A DNA stretch of 53,683 nt from Propionivibrio limicola (GCF_009469695.1 NZ_SSSR01000021.1:1-53683); one strand, 5' to 3'. Numbered from the stretch's first letter, positions 26,463 to 35,438 are shown. Notes: generated by a model not told the origin, from the letters alone. Made by a program: numbers and translations.

Positions 26463-26539
26463 GGTGATGTAGCTCAGTTGGTTAGAGCGGCGGATTCATA
26501 ACCCGCAGGTCGGCAGTTCAATTCTGCCCATCACCACCA
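26463..26539 (+). tRNA. tRNA-Met (CAU anticodon)
   Basis: A 77-nt cloverleaf with encoded CCA. The acceptor stem GGTGATG pairs with CATCACC, the D-arm contains TAGCTCAGTTGG, the anticodon loop is TTCATAA on a GCGGA/CCCGC-type stem, and the T-arm has TTCAATTC. CAU could also be tRNA-Ile2 (lysidine-modified) or initiator; the first pair G-C and the absence of the three G-C pairs of initiators in the anticodon stem favour elongator Met. It has its own promoter and terminator. Confidence 0.9.
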
Positions 26540-26546
26540 GTATTCA

Positions 26547-26575
26547 AGCGGCCTCCAGCGATGGAGGCCGCTTTC
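26547..26575 (+). terminator. Rho-independent terminator after tRNA-Met
   Basis: A perfect 11-bp stem (AGCGGCCTCCA / TGGAGGCCGCT) with a GCGA loop is followed by TTTCGTTT, starting 8 nt after the tRNA CCA end. Confidence 0.85.
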
Positions 26576-26630
26576 GTTTACGCTCTGGGGTAGCCGTCGA
26601 TTTTCTTTTTATACTCAGAAAAATGTGTCG

Positions 26631-26795
26631 ATGAAGAAAATCGTTCTCGCCGTTCTGTTCATGACATTCCCCATGTGTGCCATGCTCAAGGCCGATTCAA
26701 GTGCTCGATCTTCTCGGCAAGATCCTCCGTTGCGTGGAAAACAAAGGCGTTCCCGTGTTTTGTCTTGCAAAGCAAACCCAGTTGCTCAAGATTGA
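26631..26795 (+). pseudogene. Possible 5' remnant of a secreted-protein gene
   Basis: From the ATG at 26631 the plus strand begins like a signal peptide (MKKIVLAVLFMTFPMCAM), then from about residue 20 becomes basic and without character as it runs antisense into the 3' end of the Fic gene, stopping after 54 residues. This would fit a gene whose body was replaced when the Fic segment arrived. There is no convincing ribosome site, so it may also be chance. Confidence 0.22.
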
Positions 26796-28032
26796 GAAGG
26801 TCTGCGCGCGCTGTTTGGTAAACAACGTTATGCACTACTTGATGTTTGGCAACCCGGTAGATTTCGCCGGGGTGTTTCAGCGCATGGGTCAGTAATGCTA
26901 CTTGTCGGTGATTCAGCTTGGAGCGGAGTTGTCCTGCCTTGATCAGCAAACGTTCGGCATCGCGCTGTTCTTGCGTCTTTCGAGCTAGATAGTCATGTAA
27001 CTCTGCAATTGCGCGGCGGATGATGCTGAGTTGGTGAAGAACGAAATAGGTCGTATCGTTTTGGTCGGTTTCAGTATGGAGGAAAGCCTGCACGTACTGG
27101 GCGGGTGCTTTTCGCAAAAATTGCGAGATCGACAGGAATTCCATCAGCCAATAGCCGCTACGGGCCATCGACCAGTAGAACAGCGCTCGAGCCGTTCGTC
27201 CGTTCCCGTCGGCAAACGGGTGGTCGTATCCCATCATGAAGTGCAGCAAAATTGCCCTGACAACGGGATGAACAAAGGGCGTTGAGTCCGTGTCAGCGTT
27301 TGCAAAGGCGCACAGGCGTTCAAGTCGCTCTGGTAGTTCGGTGTGGTGTGGCGGCTGGTGCAGCAGTGTCCCATCCCGGTTGTCTACGACGTTGACGTCG
27401 TTCGTTTCGCGCAATCTCCCTGCGTCGTTGGGGTCGTCGAGCGTGTCGAGTGTCAGGGTGCGATGAAGCTCAAGAATGCTGTCCGGTGTGATTTTCTCCG
27501 ACTTCAGGTTGCGAATCTGCTCCATCGCCCGATAGTTGTTGAAAATCATGGTTTCGCTGCGGTCGCGCGGCCTTCTCCTTTCGTGGAGCATCGCCTCGGC
27601 AACTTTTCGTGTAGTTGATGCGCCCTCTAGTTGGCTGGAGGTGATGGCTTCTTCGATCAATGAGTGAAGAAGAAATCGCTCCTTGTTTTCGTGGATCGGG
27701 GCTGATTCGGGTGTTCGTATTTGTCCTGCTGCATCACGGTCGATATGGTGCAAATGAATCAACAGAGGTTCGGGCTTGGCAAGGCGGAACGGCGCGCCCT
27801 CCTTGTCGGTGAATGGGAGCTCTTGAAGCATCGAGTTGCGCGCTAACCAGACAGACAACCACCATTGCTCGTGTGAAATTCCCCGTGGGGGCGTTCTGTG
27901 CCGCAGTTCGTCCCAGTGAAGATATTTTCCTGTGGGCAACGGTGAAGCGTTTTGCAGCAACGCCAGTAAGTCGTCGGACGTAATCCCTTCCAGTAACTTC
28001 TGGGCGGGAGGAGGGAGCATCGGTAATTTCAT
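26686..28032 (-). CDS. Fic-domain protein with N-terminal inhibitory motif and C-terminal winged helix
   Basis: Encodes 448 residues. The catalytic Fic motif HPFADGNGRTAR (271-282) is complete, including the His base and both Arg. An inhibitory-helix motif of the S/TxxxE(G/N) type occurs upstream, SSQLEG (132-137), as in class II Fic proteins that keep themselves inactive until the helix moves. The last ~90 residues resemble a winged helix (YRVAKHQVVHNVVYQTARADLLNLEQLGLL, in part). Such enzymes transfer AMP to proteins. No antitoxin gene is needed since the inhibitor is in cis. The gene sits between a tRNA gene and an IS3 remnant, with a palindromic region upstream; composition is lower in GC than the surroundings, suggesting acquisition. 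Confidence 0.9.
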   Translation of the reverse strand: MKLPMLPPPAQKLLEGITSDDLLALLQNASPLPTGKYLHWDELRHRTPPRGISHEQWWLSVWLARNSMLQELPFTDKEGAPFRLAKPEPLLIHLHHIDRDAAGQIRTPESAPIHENKERFLLHSLIEEAITSSQLEGASTTRKVAEAMLHERRRPRDRSETMIFNNYRAMEQIRNLKSEKITPDSILELHRTLTLDTLDDPNDAGRLRETNDVNVVDNRDGTLLHQPPHHTELPERLERLCAFANADTDSTPFVHPVVRAILLHFMMGYDHPFADGNGRTARALFYWSMARSGYWLMEFLSISQFLRKAPAQYVQAFLHTETDQNDTTYFVLHQLSIIRRAIAELHDYLARKTQEQRDAERLLIKAGQLRSKLNHRQVALLTHALKHPGEIYRVAKHQVVHNVVYQTARADLLNLEQLGLLCKTKHGNAFVFHATEDLAEKIEHLNRP

Positions 28033-28033
28033 G

Positions 28034-28113
28034 TTTACTAATTTCGGCTTTGATTAGTAAATGTTAGTAGGCATTGCCCTTCTTTGCTACTAAAAGCTGT
28101 GACTTTTAGTAGC
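28034..28113. promoter_or_regulatory. Paired palindromes upstream of the Fic gene (candidate operators)
   Basis: Two dyads share a TTACTA/TAGTAA core. The first, TTTACTAAT (28034-28042) with ATTAGTAAA (28053-28061), begins right before the Fic start codon. The second, GCTACTAAAAG (28086-28096) with CTTTTAGTAGC (28103-28113), is a perfect 11-bp inverted repeat with a 6-nt centre. A further half-site GTTAGTAG lies between them. They could bind the winged-helix part of the Fic protein (autoregulation) or another regulator; the second could also form an RNA hairpin. Confidence 0.5.
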
Positions 28114-28120
28114 AATTAGT

Positions 28121-28324
28121 GGTGCCTATATCGAACGCTACAACCGGACGGTCCGCTACGACTGGCTCAGCCACTACCTGTTCGAGTCGATTGAGGAGGT
28201 GCAGAACTATGCGACCGACTGGATGTGGACCTACAATCACGAGCGCCCCAACATGGCGCTCGGCGGCATTACCCCGAAACAGAAGTCAGTTCTTTTAACC
28301 AACTCTACTTCTGACCGCTGCTAA
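28121..28324 (+). pseudogene. IS3-family transposase (OrfB) C-terminal fragment
   Basis: An open stretch of 67 codons to the TAA at 28322 encodes the terminal part of an IS3-family integrase-type transposase: AYIERYNRTVRYDWL, then TWMW-like TDWMWTYNHERPNMALGGITP. The last catalytic Glu region precedes this typical NHERPH-like motif. Everything upstream of GAYIERYNR is missing; the Fic control region lies there instead. The following ATGGGGGGATTACC is the usual sort of right end for such elements. Remnant, not active. Confidence 0.85.
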
Positions 28325-28377
28325 AAATGGGGGGATTACCCAGTCAATCAAAACCTCTTGTTCTCAGATATAGCCGG

Positions 28378-28569
28378 ATGCGTTTTTTTCTTATAGCCGT
28401 TTTTGTTTGCCTTGCCTGCAGCGGCTGCGCGGTGGTGACCGTTGCTGACGCGGCGGTGTCGGTAGTAGCGACCGGCGTCAAGGTCGGGGCTACGGTTGTT
28501 GGCACGACTGTCGATGTGGCGGCGGCAGGTGTCCGGGCGGTTGCCGGTTCTGACGAAGGCGAGGAATAG
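28378..28569 (+). CDS. Small putative lipoprotein
   Basis: Encodes 63 residues from the ATG at 28378 (MRFFLIAVFVCLACSGCAVV). The start is a signal sequence ending in SGC, a plausible lipidation site, although position -3 is Cys rather than Leu. The mature part is almost entirely Val/Ala/Gly/Thr (VGATVVGTTVDVAAAGVRAV) with an acidic end DEGEE. No named family is recalled; similar NlpE-unrelated mini-lipoproteins occur in Rhodocyclaceae genomes as far as I remember. A longer start at 28327 overlaps IS3 terminal sequence and is rejected. Confidence 0.6.
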   Translation: MRFFLIAVFVCLACSGCAVVTVADAAVSVVATGVKVGATVVGTTVDVAAAGVRAVAGSDEGEE

Positions 28570-28571
28570 AA

Positions 28572-28592
28572 AGCCCGCCGCAAGGGCGGGCT
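28572..28592. terminator. Hairpin between convergent lipoprotein gene and argC
   Basis: AGCCCGCC and GGCGGGCT pair around a CAAG-type loop just after the lipoprotein stop codon. A T-rich run (TTTCTATT) follows only on the minus strand, so it best serves as the terminator of argC, with possible bidirectional effect. Confidence 0.6.
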
Positions 28593-28679
28593 AACCTGCT
28601 GATGGTCGATTCGATTCGATTTGAGTCGTGCGGCGGTTCTAGGTGATTCTGCCGGTAACTTGTGCCGATGGCTCAAGTT

Positions 28680-29618
28680 TCAGACTAAACCGGCGTTTTC
28701 CTCGACTCCCAGGTGTACGTTCATCGCTTGCACGGCGGCGCCCGAAGCTCCCTTGCCAAGGTTGTCGAGCCGGCTGACGATGAGCATGCGCTCTTCGTTG
28801 CCGAAGACGAAGAGATCGACGCGATTGGTGTCGTTGTTGGCTTCGACGTTGAAGAAGCCGCCGTCGGTGTTGGCCTCAAGATCGAAGGGAGCGACGCGAA
28901 TGAATTCTTCACCGGCATAGTAGTCGGCAAGAATTTTCTGTACGTCGGCCGGCGTCGCTTGGCGGGTGAATTGTTGCGGGTGCAGGTAGGCGGTTACGGC
29001 CAGTCCCTTGTAGAAGGGACCGACGATGGGCTGGAAAATCGGGGCGGTGGTCAGCCCGGTGTACGCGCACATTTCCGGCAGATGCTTGTGGGTGAGATTG
29101 AGCGCGTAAGGGCGCGGTGCGTCGATGCGCTGCGGGCTTTGGTAGTGTTCGATCATCTTCTTGCCGCCGCCGGAGTAGCCGGTAATGGAGTTGGCGGCGA
29201 TTTGCGTATCAGCCGGCAGCAGTCCGGCGGCGACGAGCGGCTTGAGACCGAGGATGAACGCGCTGGCGTGGCAGCCGGGGTTGGCGATGCGCTTGCTGGC
29301 GCGGATTTTCGCGCGCTGTTCCTTGGCCAGTTCGGGCAGGCCGAACGTCCAGTCGGGATTGACGCGATGAGCGGTCGAGGCATCGATGATGCACGTCTTC
29401 GGGTTGTCGACCAGCGACACCGACTCCTTTGCGGCGTCGTCGGGCAGGCAGAGGAACGTGATATCGGAGGCGTTGATCAGGCGTTTGCGTTCGGCAAGAT
29501 CCTTGCGCTTGTCGGCGTCGATCTTCAGCACCTCGATGTCGGCGCGCTTGGCCAGATATTCGTTGATTTGCAAACCGGTGGTGCCTTCTTGGCCGTCCAC
29601 GAAAACTTTGTACGTCAT
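28680..29618 (-). CDS. argC: N-acetyl-gamma-glutamyl-phosphate reductase (type 2)
   Basis: Encodes 312 residues, the short (type 2) form of ArgC. It begins with [15 protein letters not shown], where the Rossmann loop reads GQEGTTG instead of the GASGYTG of the longer type. The active-site Cys is in [11 protein letters not shown]. Conserved HKHLPEM and LHPQQF are seen. The enzyme makes N-acetylglutamate semialdehyde in arginine synthesis, using NADPH. Monocistronic by appearance, with a hairpin downstream. A 109-nt spacer upstream separates it from the next operon; nothing notable is seen in it. Confidence 0.94.
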   Translation of the reverse strand: MTYKVFVDGQEGTTGLQINEYLAKRADIEVLKIDADKRKDLAERKRLINASDITFLCLPDDAAKESVSLVDNPKTCIIDASTAHRVNPDWTFGLPELAKEQRAKIRASKRIANPGCHASAFILGLKPLVAAGLLPADTQIAANSITGYSGGGKKMIEHYQSPQRIDAPRPYALNLTHKHLPEMCAYTGLTTAPIFQPIVGPFYKGLAVTAYLHPQQFTRQATPADVQKILADYYAGEEFIRVAPFDLEANTDGGFFNVEANNDTNRVDLFVFGNEERMLIVSRLDNLGKGASGAAVQAMNVHLGVEENAGLV

Positions 29619-29727
29619 GCGAGCCCCTTGGTCGAGTAAGGTTGGTCAGGGGGCGAATTATTGCACAGGAAGAAAGAGGCTCCGGTGTTCGGGGCGAATG
29701 GAAAGTTGCCTCATTGCCGCACCGCCG

Positions 29728-30546
29728 TCAGGGCGCGCGCGTTATCGGGCGAGCGTCGGCCTCCTGTGCCGTGCTGGGCCGCAGCCGGAAAATTCCCGGC
29801 CGGCGGGGATCGGCGACGAGAATGTCCTTTCCGGTCACCGCCACGGCGCCGCCGAGCCCCTGCGCGATCTGCGTCATGCGTCCTTCGTCGATCTGATAGA
29901 CCGCATCCTCGGTCGCGCCGAACAGTTCGGCGGTGTCGGCGTTAACCGCCAGCGAGATCAGCGGGGCGTGCCCGGCCAGCGGAAAGATCAGGCCGGGGGC
30001 TTGGCCGGGGCGCAGGGCGAACACGCCTTCGGCCGTCACGAAGATCACCGTTTCGCCGACATGCGTGAGCGCCGTGACCGGCTCGGGAACCGTCGCGAGC
30101 ACGGCCACCTGTTCGCCGTCGAAGCGAAAAATTCGCGAAGGCGAGCGCGTTCCATAGAGGTAAAGGGTGTCGCCTGGACCGCCGGCGACGCGCATTTCCG
30201 GCTCCGGTGTCGCGATCGCCGGCAGGAACATGCCGCTGGAAACAAGCCCGAGTTTGCCGCCAGCGAGGACAGCCAGGGTTCCGGCATCGCTGCGGGCAAA
30301 GGAGGCGACTTCAAGTGGTGTGGCGAAAGCGCCGCTCGCCGCGCCGACGCGCCAGACGTTGCCTTTGGCGAGCAGCCAGAGCTGGCCGGGCGCAGCGATC
30401 AGTTCAGTGCGCGCTGGCCAGGGAATGGGAGCGGTCAACGGCTCCGGAATCTTCTCGACGGCGAGGCCGGGCAAAATATGCATCGGCTCCCCGGCGTGGG
30501 CAGCAACGGCCAGCGCGAGAAGGATTGCGGTCAGCAGCTTTCTCAT
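29728..30546 (-). CDS. Exported protein of unknown function, repeat-strand (propeller-like) pattern
   Basis: Encodes 272 residues from the ATG at 30546, which overlaps the stop of the preceding gene (ATGA). A signal peptide ([18 protein letters not shown]) is followed by GEPMHILPG. The mature chain has recurring short hydrophobic strands separated by about 40 residues (GQLWLLAKGNVWRVG, GTLAVLAGGKLGLVS, GDTLYLYGTRSPSRIFRFDG, GETVIFVTAEGVFALRPG, AELFGATEDAVYQIDEG, GKDILVADPRRPGIFRLRP), the pattern of a beta-propeller of about six blades. No enzyme motif is seen. I recognise no family. Third gene of a coupled three-gene operon. Confidence 0.65.
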   Translation of the reverse strand: MRKLLTAILLALAVAAHAGEPMHILPGLAVEKIPEPLTAPIPWPARTELIAAPGQLWLLAKGNVWRVGAASGAFATPLEVASFARSDAGTLAVLAGGKLGLVSSGMFLPAIATPEPEMRVAGGPGDTLYLYGTRSPSRIFRFDGEQVAVLATVPEPVTALTHVGETVIFVTAEGVFALRPGQAPGLIFPLAGHAPLISLAVNADTAELFGATEDAVYQIDEGRMTQIAQGLGGAVAVTGKDILVADPRRPGIFRLRPSTAQEADARPITRAP

Positions 30547-31802
30547 TGCGCCTCCTTCCACAGGGCGAGCATTTTGTTGGCGAGCTGGGTGGCGTCGACG
30601 GCGGCCGAGGCATAGTTGGCGGCGCTTTCGCCGAACACCGTGCTCGTGCCGAGGGCGCGGTTGAGGAAGGGCACGGCGGCCTCCTCGGGCGAAGTGATTT
30701 CCGGCGGGTCTTCGGTATTGGCCGAGCCGAGCCAGCCGGCGACGGCGATCGCATCCTTCATGTCGGTGGTTGCCAGTTCATGTACGTCGCGCATCAGGGT
30801 AATGCCCTTGCCGAGTGTGCCGCCCTTTTCTTCGAGCAGGCGGGCGACGAACACCCAGATGAGTTCCTTGGCCGCCTCGCGCGAAAACTTCTTGAGCCGC
30901 TCGCTGAGCACGTAGCGTCCGACCAGTCCGGGCGGGTCGGACTCGCGCGTCATCAATCCGGCGATCAGCGCCGCATCGGGGGTGAGTCCGGCCGTTCCCT
31001 GTTTGCGCAGGAGTTGTACGACGGCGTTGCGGTCAAGGGTATGCGTCGTGCTCTTCGTCTTGGCGAGGGCTGGGAGCTTGGCGCCTTCGTCGGCCGGCCA
31101 AGTGCAGCGCTTGTTCTGACAGAGCGGGCGCGGGATCGATGGGGCCGCCGTTTTGGCCAGCGGCAACGGCTGCCAGCGCACGGCGAAGCGCGTGTCTGCC
31201 GCCGTATCCCACCCCTGCGAGGCAGCGCTGCGCAGTTTTTCCGCTTCGCCGTCGAGCGGGCCGCTGATCGAACTGCCGGGCGCGTCCGGCGCGTCGAGCG
31301 AACGCAGCGCCGTGAGGCCGAGCTCGGTCGTGCCCTGCGTACCCGGCGTGGCCGTGAACGAACGCGATAGAGGGAGAGACTTGAGCGAGCCCAGCAGATG
31401 TTCGTGCCGTATCCGCTCTTCCTCGGCGCGGCGCTTCGCCTCCTCCTCAGCCAGCCGGCGTTGCTCCTCCTGTTGGCGCAGAACTTCCGGGTCCGGCGCT
31501 TGTACGGGCGGCGCAAAGAGGACGCTTTCCAGCAGCGAGCCGAAGACGGCCGTGCCGACGGCCATCGACGGTTTGTAGCCATAGGTGGACGATTTCACGG
31601 TCTGAGTACGCGGAGTGATGGCCTGTCGCGCGCCACCGCAATTCGCCACGCATTCCGGCGTCGGCATGGGGATCGAGGATGGCCGATAGTTGGGGCCAGC
31701 CCATTGCGTTGCTTGATCGAGCGCCCCCGAAAATGCGGAAGCCGCTGGGCAAGCCAGCAACGCGCCGACGAGAAGGTGGCTGAGGGGGCTGAAGCGCCTC
31801 AC
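30543..31802 (-). CDS. Exported coiled-coil protein of unknown function
   Basis: Encodes 419 residues from a GTG at 31802 that overlaps the stop of the TPR gene (GTGA). A signal peptide ends near PAASA/FS. A Pro-rich stretch with a Cys pair ([10 protein letters not shown]) is followed by a strongly charged coiled coil (about 100-140, [23 protein letters not shown]). The C-terminal ~170 residues ([26 protein letters not shown] to the end) look helical and globular and include [22 protein letters not shown] and [17 protein letters not shown] second Cys pair occurs in LCQNKRCTW. No known domain recognised. It is translationally coupled on both sides, which implies one complex or pathway with its neighbours. 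Confidence 0.65.
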   Translation of the reverse strand: MRRFSPLSHLLVGALLACPAASAFSGALDQATQWAGPNYRPSSIPMPTPECVANCGGARQAITPRTQTVKSSTYGYKPSMAVGTAVFGSLLESVLFAPPVQAPDPEVLRQQEEQRRLAEEEAKRRAEEERIRHEHLLGSLKSLPLSRSFTATPGTQGTTELGLTALRSLDAPDAPGSSISGPLDGEAEKLRSAASQGWDTAADTRFAVRWQPLPLAKTAAPSIPRPLCQNKRCTWPADEGAKLPALAKTKSTTHTLDRNAVVQLLRKQGTAGLTPDAALIAGLMTRESDPPGLVGRYVLSERLKKFSREAAKELIWVFVARLLEEKGGTLGKGITLMRDVHELATTDMKDAIAVAGWLGSANTEDPPEITSPEEAAVPFLNRALGTSTVFGESAANYASAAVDATQLANKMLALWKEAQ

Positions 31803-33493
31803 GCCCCGACTCCCGTGGCGCGATTCCGGCGGCGCCGGGCCAAGAGAAGCGTGGCCGACAGCAGCGCCAGTGCGAGCACGCCCAGCGGATATTCGATAGT
31901 CAGCACGAGGGGCGCGAGCAGGAGGCGTGTGAGTGCGCGCATTTCATCGTTGCCGCGGATGGCGTCGGCGATCGGTGGCGAATAACGATAGTAGCGCTCG
32001 ACGAACCAGCGGCCGGCCGCGTTGGGCAGCAAGTGGCGATCGCGGAAGGCGCGCAGCGAATCGACGTGCGGATCAAGACCGGAACCGTACGCCGCCGTGG
32101 CGATGAAGCAATCCGAGTTGCCGGCAGCCGTCGCCGACAGACCGCGCGCGTGGATGGCGGTCGCCTCGGCATGTCGCCGCTGCTGCGCCCGTTCGCGCCG
32201 GATTTCCCATTGGTAGATCAAATCCTTGGCCGTGCGCGCTTCCTTGGCATCGGGGGCGAGCAGCAAAAAGCGATTCATTTCTTCGATAGCGACATCGAAA
32301 TCACCCGGAGCGGCGGTGGGTTGGGCGATGAGGATGGCGCGGTCGTAATGCAGCTGCGCGTACCACGGGGCAATTTCAATCGCTTTCCAATAGGTGTCGA
32401 TAGCTCCGGCATAGTCCTTCTCCTCGGCAAGCACTTGCGCCTTGACCAGCAGACGGCGGACGTCTTCGCCGATCTCTGGGCGCTGAGGCAGCCCGCGCAT
32501 GACGGTTGCCAACCCTTGGATGGCCTGGGTGCGTTCCTTGGTGTCCCGCGCGTTGCGGTAAGCCTGGGCAAAACTGTCGAACGCCTGCCGGCGGTTGCCT
32601 TCGAGCAGCGCTTTCTGGGCCTCGGCAAGAACGGTGGCGGAGCGCTGGGCGCGTTCGCCAGCCAACTGGGTATCGAGCCGCTGAGTGAGTGCGAGCGCGG
32701 CGCCATTCACCTCGTAAAGCAGGATGGACTTGGCGCCGCCGATCTCCGCGGCCGCATCCGCGCCAGTGGGTTCTCGCCAGGCCTTTTCGTTGAGTCCGAG
32801 CCGGCGCACGGTGTCATCGATGACGGCGCGGCTGCGTGCGCTGTCGCCGGCTGCCAGAGCCGGAATCACTTCGTTGACGATAGCCGCCCAGAATTGTTTT
32901 TGTACGCGCAGATAATCGGTGCCCATCATCGCGCCGTCCGCCGCGATGGCCTTGGCGAAGTCATCCTTGGCGGCCGCATAGTCGCCGCCGGCCAAGTAGG
33001 CGTAACCACGGCCGGCAAAGGCTGTACCGCTGCGCATGCCGCTCGCCATTCCCTGGCTGACGGCGTCGATTGCCTGTTGGTAATCGGCAAAAGCGCCGTC
33101 GCGTTCGCCGCGCTGCAGCTTGATGAAAGCACGCAGGCCGTAGCCGCCGTCCGGATTCAGCATCGAACTCTGCGGCTTGATCGCCCACTCGGCGTCTTCC
33201 AGTGCTGCATCGAACTTTCGTTGCGCGACACGGGCATAGCCACGACTGATGTGCGCGGTGTCGGTGAGAATCGTGCCGATGATGAATTCATCGATGCCTT
33301 CGGCGAGGATACGGTCGTATTCCCGCTCGGCCTCGGCATGCCGCCCGGTGGCCATCAGTTGATCGGCGCGTTTGATGTCGGTGACGCCCGCCGCATGCGC
33401 GACGGATGACAGGAGTAACGAGCAAACGATCAGGCTGACTATGCCAACCAGCCTGGACAGACAAGAAGGGATGCTTTTCCCGAGCCCTGACAT
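31799..33493 (-). CDS. Exported TPR protein with C-terminal CFI-box domain and membrane anchor
   Basis: Encodes 564 residues from the ATG at 33493, chosen because GGGAGGT lies 8 nt before it. A signal sequence (about 14-34) is followed by TPR-like helical repeats (for example [58 protein letters not shown]). Near 465 the motif [10 protein letters not shown] starts a ~65-residue domain ([31 protein letters not shown]), the arrangement that NCBI calls, as I recall, CFI-box-CTERM. It ends with a hydrophobic helix and an RRRR cluster, like a sorting signal. First gene of a three-gene operon. Anchoring in the inner membrane with the TPRs outside is inferred. Confidence 0.75.
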   Translation of the reverse strand: MSGLGKSIPSCLSRLVGIVSLIVCSLLLSSVAHAAGVTDIKRADQLMATGRHAEAEREYDRILAEGIDEFIIGTILTDTAHISRGYARVAQRKFDAALEDAEWAIKPQSSMLNPDGGYGLRAFIKLQRGERDGAFADYQQAIDAVSQGMASGMRSGTAFAGRGYAYLAGGDYAAAKDDFAKAIAADGAMMGTDYLRVQKQFWAAIVNEVIPALAAGDSARSRAVIDDTVRRLGLNEKAWREPTGADAAAEIGGAKSILLYEVNGAALALTQRLDTQLAGERAQRSATVLAEAQKALLEGNRRQAFDSFAQAYRNARDTKERTQAIQGLATVMRGLPQRPEIGEDVRRLLVKAQVLAEEKDYAGAIDTYWKAIEIAPWYAQLHYDRAILIAQPTAAPGDFDVAIEEMNRFLLLAPDAKEARTAKDLIYQWEIRRERAQQRRHAEATAIHARGLSATAAGNSDCFIATAAYGSGLDPHVDSLRAFRDRHLLPNAAGRWFVERYYRYSPPIADAIRGNDEMRALTRLLLAPLVLTIEYPLGVLALALLSATLLLARRRRNRATGVGA

Positions 33494-33622
33494 CGACTTA
33501 CCTCCCGAACGCAGTGTGCTTATGCGCTGTGTAGTTTGAACCGGGCCGGGATTATGCCGCAATCGGCGCGATATCCGGTGTTGTTTCCGGGGCGCGCGAT
33601 GGTGGTTTATGGCGCGTGAAAT

Positions 33623-33657
33623 TTCGGGTATCCGCGCTTGCGCGCTGGATACCCGAA
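33623..33657 (-). terminator. Long hairpin after the pyruvate dehydrogenase operon
   Basis: Perfect 11-bp arms TTCGGGTATCC and GGATACCCGAA enclose GCGCTTGCGCGCT. It lies 10 nt beyond the lpd stop codon on the minus strand. The following AAATTT is a poor U-tract, so termination may be partial or the structure may protect the 3' end. Confidence 0.6.
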
Positions 33658-33667
33658 CGAGAGTCTG

Positions 33668-35425
33668 TTATTTCTTCTTCGCCGGAGGCAGGTCGGTACA
33701 TGTGCCTTCGTAGGCTTCGGCGGCCAGCCCGATCGATTCGCCGAGCGTCGGGTGTGGGTGGATGGTGTGGCCGATGTCGGCGCCGTCGCAGCCCATTTCG
33801 ATGGCTAGGCAGATTTCGCCGATGAGGTCGCCGGCGTGCGTGCCGACGATGCCGCCGCCGATGAGGCGATGCGTTTGCTCATCGAAAATCAGCTTGGTGA
33901 AACCTTCGTCGCGGCCGTTGGCGATGGCGCGGCCGGACGCCGCCCACGGGAACACGCCCTTGCCGTAGGCGATACCCTCGGCTTTGCACTGTTCTTCCGT
34001 CTTGCCGGCCCAAGCGATTTCCGGGTCGGTGTAGGCGACCGATGGAATCTGCAGCGGATCGAACTCGCGCTTGCTGCCGTTGGCGACTTCGGCGGCCACG
34101 TGCGCCTCATGCACCGCCTTGTGCGCCAGCATCGGCTGGCCGATGATGTCGCCGATGGCGAAGATGTGCGGCACGTTGGTCCGGCGCTGGCCATCGACCT
34201 CGATGAAGCCGCGGTCGGTGACGGCGACGCCAGCCTTTTCGGCATCGATTTTCTTGCCGTTCGGCGTGCGGCCGACGGCAACCAGCACCAGATCGAAGCT
34301 GTCCTGTTCGCCGGTGCTGTAAGTGACTTCGATGCCTTCCGGCTTGGCGACGGCGGCGGTGACGCCGGTCTTGAGCAGGATCTTCTCGAAGCGGTGGGCG
34401 TTCATCTTCTCCCACACCTTGACCAGATCGCGGTCGGCGCCGGGCATCAGGCCGGGCAGCATCTCGACGACGGTGATTTTCGAGCCGAGCGTCGAATAGA
34501 CGGTGGCCATTTCCAGCCCGATGATGCCGCCGCCGATGACCAGCATGCGCTTGGGAATCTGCGGCAGTTCGAGGGCGCCGGTCGAGTCGATGACGCGCGG
34601 ATCGTCCGGCATGAAGGGTAGGCGGACGGCTTGCGAACCGGCGGCGATAATCGCCTGTTTGAAGGCGATGACCGTCTTCTTGCCATCGTTGGCCGTGGCT
34701 TCGAGCCGGTGCGCGTCGAGGAAGCGGCCGTAGCCCTGCACGACTTCAACCTTGCGCCCCTTGGCCATGCGGCCGAGGCCGCTGGTCAGCTGGCCGACGA
34801 CCTTCTTCTTGTGCTCGCGCAGCTTGTCGAGGTCGACGGTCGGCGCGGCAAAGCTGACGCCGGCATCGGCGAGGTGCTTCGCTTCGTCGATCACGGCGGC
34901 GACGTGCAACAGCGCTTTCGACGGGATGCAGCCGACGTTGAGGCAGACGCCGCCAAGCGTGTCGTAGCGTTCGACCGATACCGTTTTCATGCCCAGATCG
35001 GCGCTGCGGAAGGCGGCCGAGTAGCCGCCCGGGCCGCCGCCGAGGACGAGCATGTCGCACTCGATGTCAGTGGCGATGCCGGCATCAGGTGCGGCCGCCG
35101 AAACCGGTGCGGCAACTGCCGCCGCTGCCGGGGTGGGAGCCGCGGTCGCGGCGACAGGCGCTGGCGCGCTGGCAGCAGCCGTTTCGGCAATCTCGATCAG
35201 CGCGATCAGGCTGTCTTCGGAAACCTTGTCGCCGACCTTGACCTTGAATTCCTTGATCACGCCGCCGACCGGGCTCGGCACGTCGATGGTTGCTTTGTCC
35301 GATTCGAGCGTGATCAGGGCGTCTTCCGGATTGACGGTGCTGCCGACGGCAACGCAGATGCCAATGATCGGCACGTCCTTGAAGTCGCCAATGTCGGGGA
35401 CTTTTACTTCGATGATTTGGCTCAT
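33668..35425 (-). CDS. lpd: Dihydrolipoyl dehydrogenase (E3) with N-terminal lipoyl domain
   Basis: Encodes 585 residues from the ATG at 35425. Residues 1-80 form a lipoyl domain with the modified Lys44 in ESDKATIDVP. An Ala/Pro-rich linker (about 85-120) precedes the flavoprotein: FAD motif GGGPGGYSAA, redox disulfide GGVCLNVGCIPSKAL, NAD motif GGGIIGLEMA, and C-terminal His-Glu pair in HPHPTLGES. It reoxidises lipoamide of the pyruvate dehydrogenase complex with NAD+. E3 enzymes carrying their own lipoyl domain occur in betaproteobacteria and Neisseria. Last gene of aceE-aceF-lpd. Confidence 0.96.
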   Translation of the reverse strand: MSQIIEVKVPDIGDFKDVPIIGICVAVGSTVNPEDALITLESDKATIDVPSPVGGVIKEFKVKVGDKVSEDSLIALIEIAETAAASAPAPVAATAAPTPAAAAVAAPVSAAAPDAGIATDIECDMLVLGGGPGGYSAAFRSADLGMKTVSVERYDTLGGVCLNVGCIPSKALLHVAAVIDEAKHLADAGVSFAAPTVDLDKLREHKKKVVGQLTSGLGRMAKGRKVEVVQGYGRFLDAHRLEATANDGKKTVIAFKQAIIAAGSQAVRLPFMPDDPRVIDSTGALELPQIPKRMLVIGGGIIGLEMATVYSTLGSKITVVEMLPGLMPGADRDLVKVWEKMNAHRFEKILLKTGVTAAVAKPEGIEVTYSTGEQDSFDLVLVAVGRTPNGKKIDAEKAGVAVTDRGFIEVDGQRRTNVPHIFAIGDIIGQPMLAHKAVHEAHVAAEVANGSKREFDPLQIPSVAYTDPEIAWAGKTEEQCKAEGIAYGKGVFPWAASGRAIANGRDEGFTKLIFDEQTHRLIGGGIVGTHAGDLIGEICLAIEMGCDGADIGHTIHPHPTLGESIGLAAEAYEGTCTDLPPAKKK

Positions 35426-35438
35426 GGTGTCCTTCTTC

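Noticed and set aside
26463-26539. tRNA gene as attachment site of an integrative element
   Set aside because: No integrase gene and no duplicate of the tRNA 3' end was found on the other side of the Fic segment.
29386-31370. Overlapping plus-strand frames (up to 409 codons) opposite the three-gene operon
   Set aside because: The minus strand has signal peptides, overlapping start/stop codons and ribosome sites; the plus frames have none and are Arg-rich.
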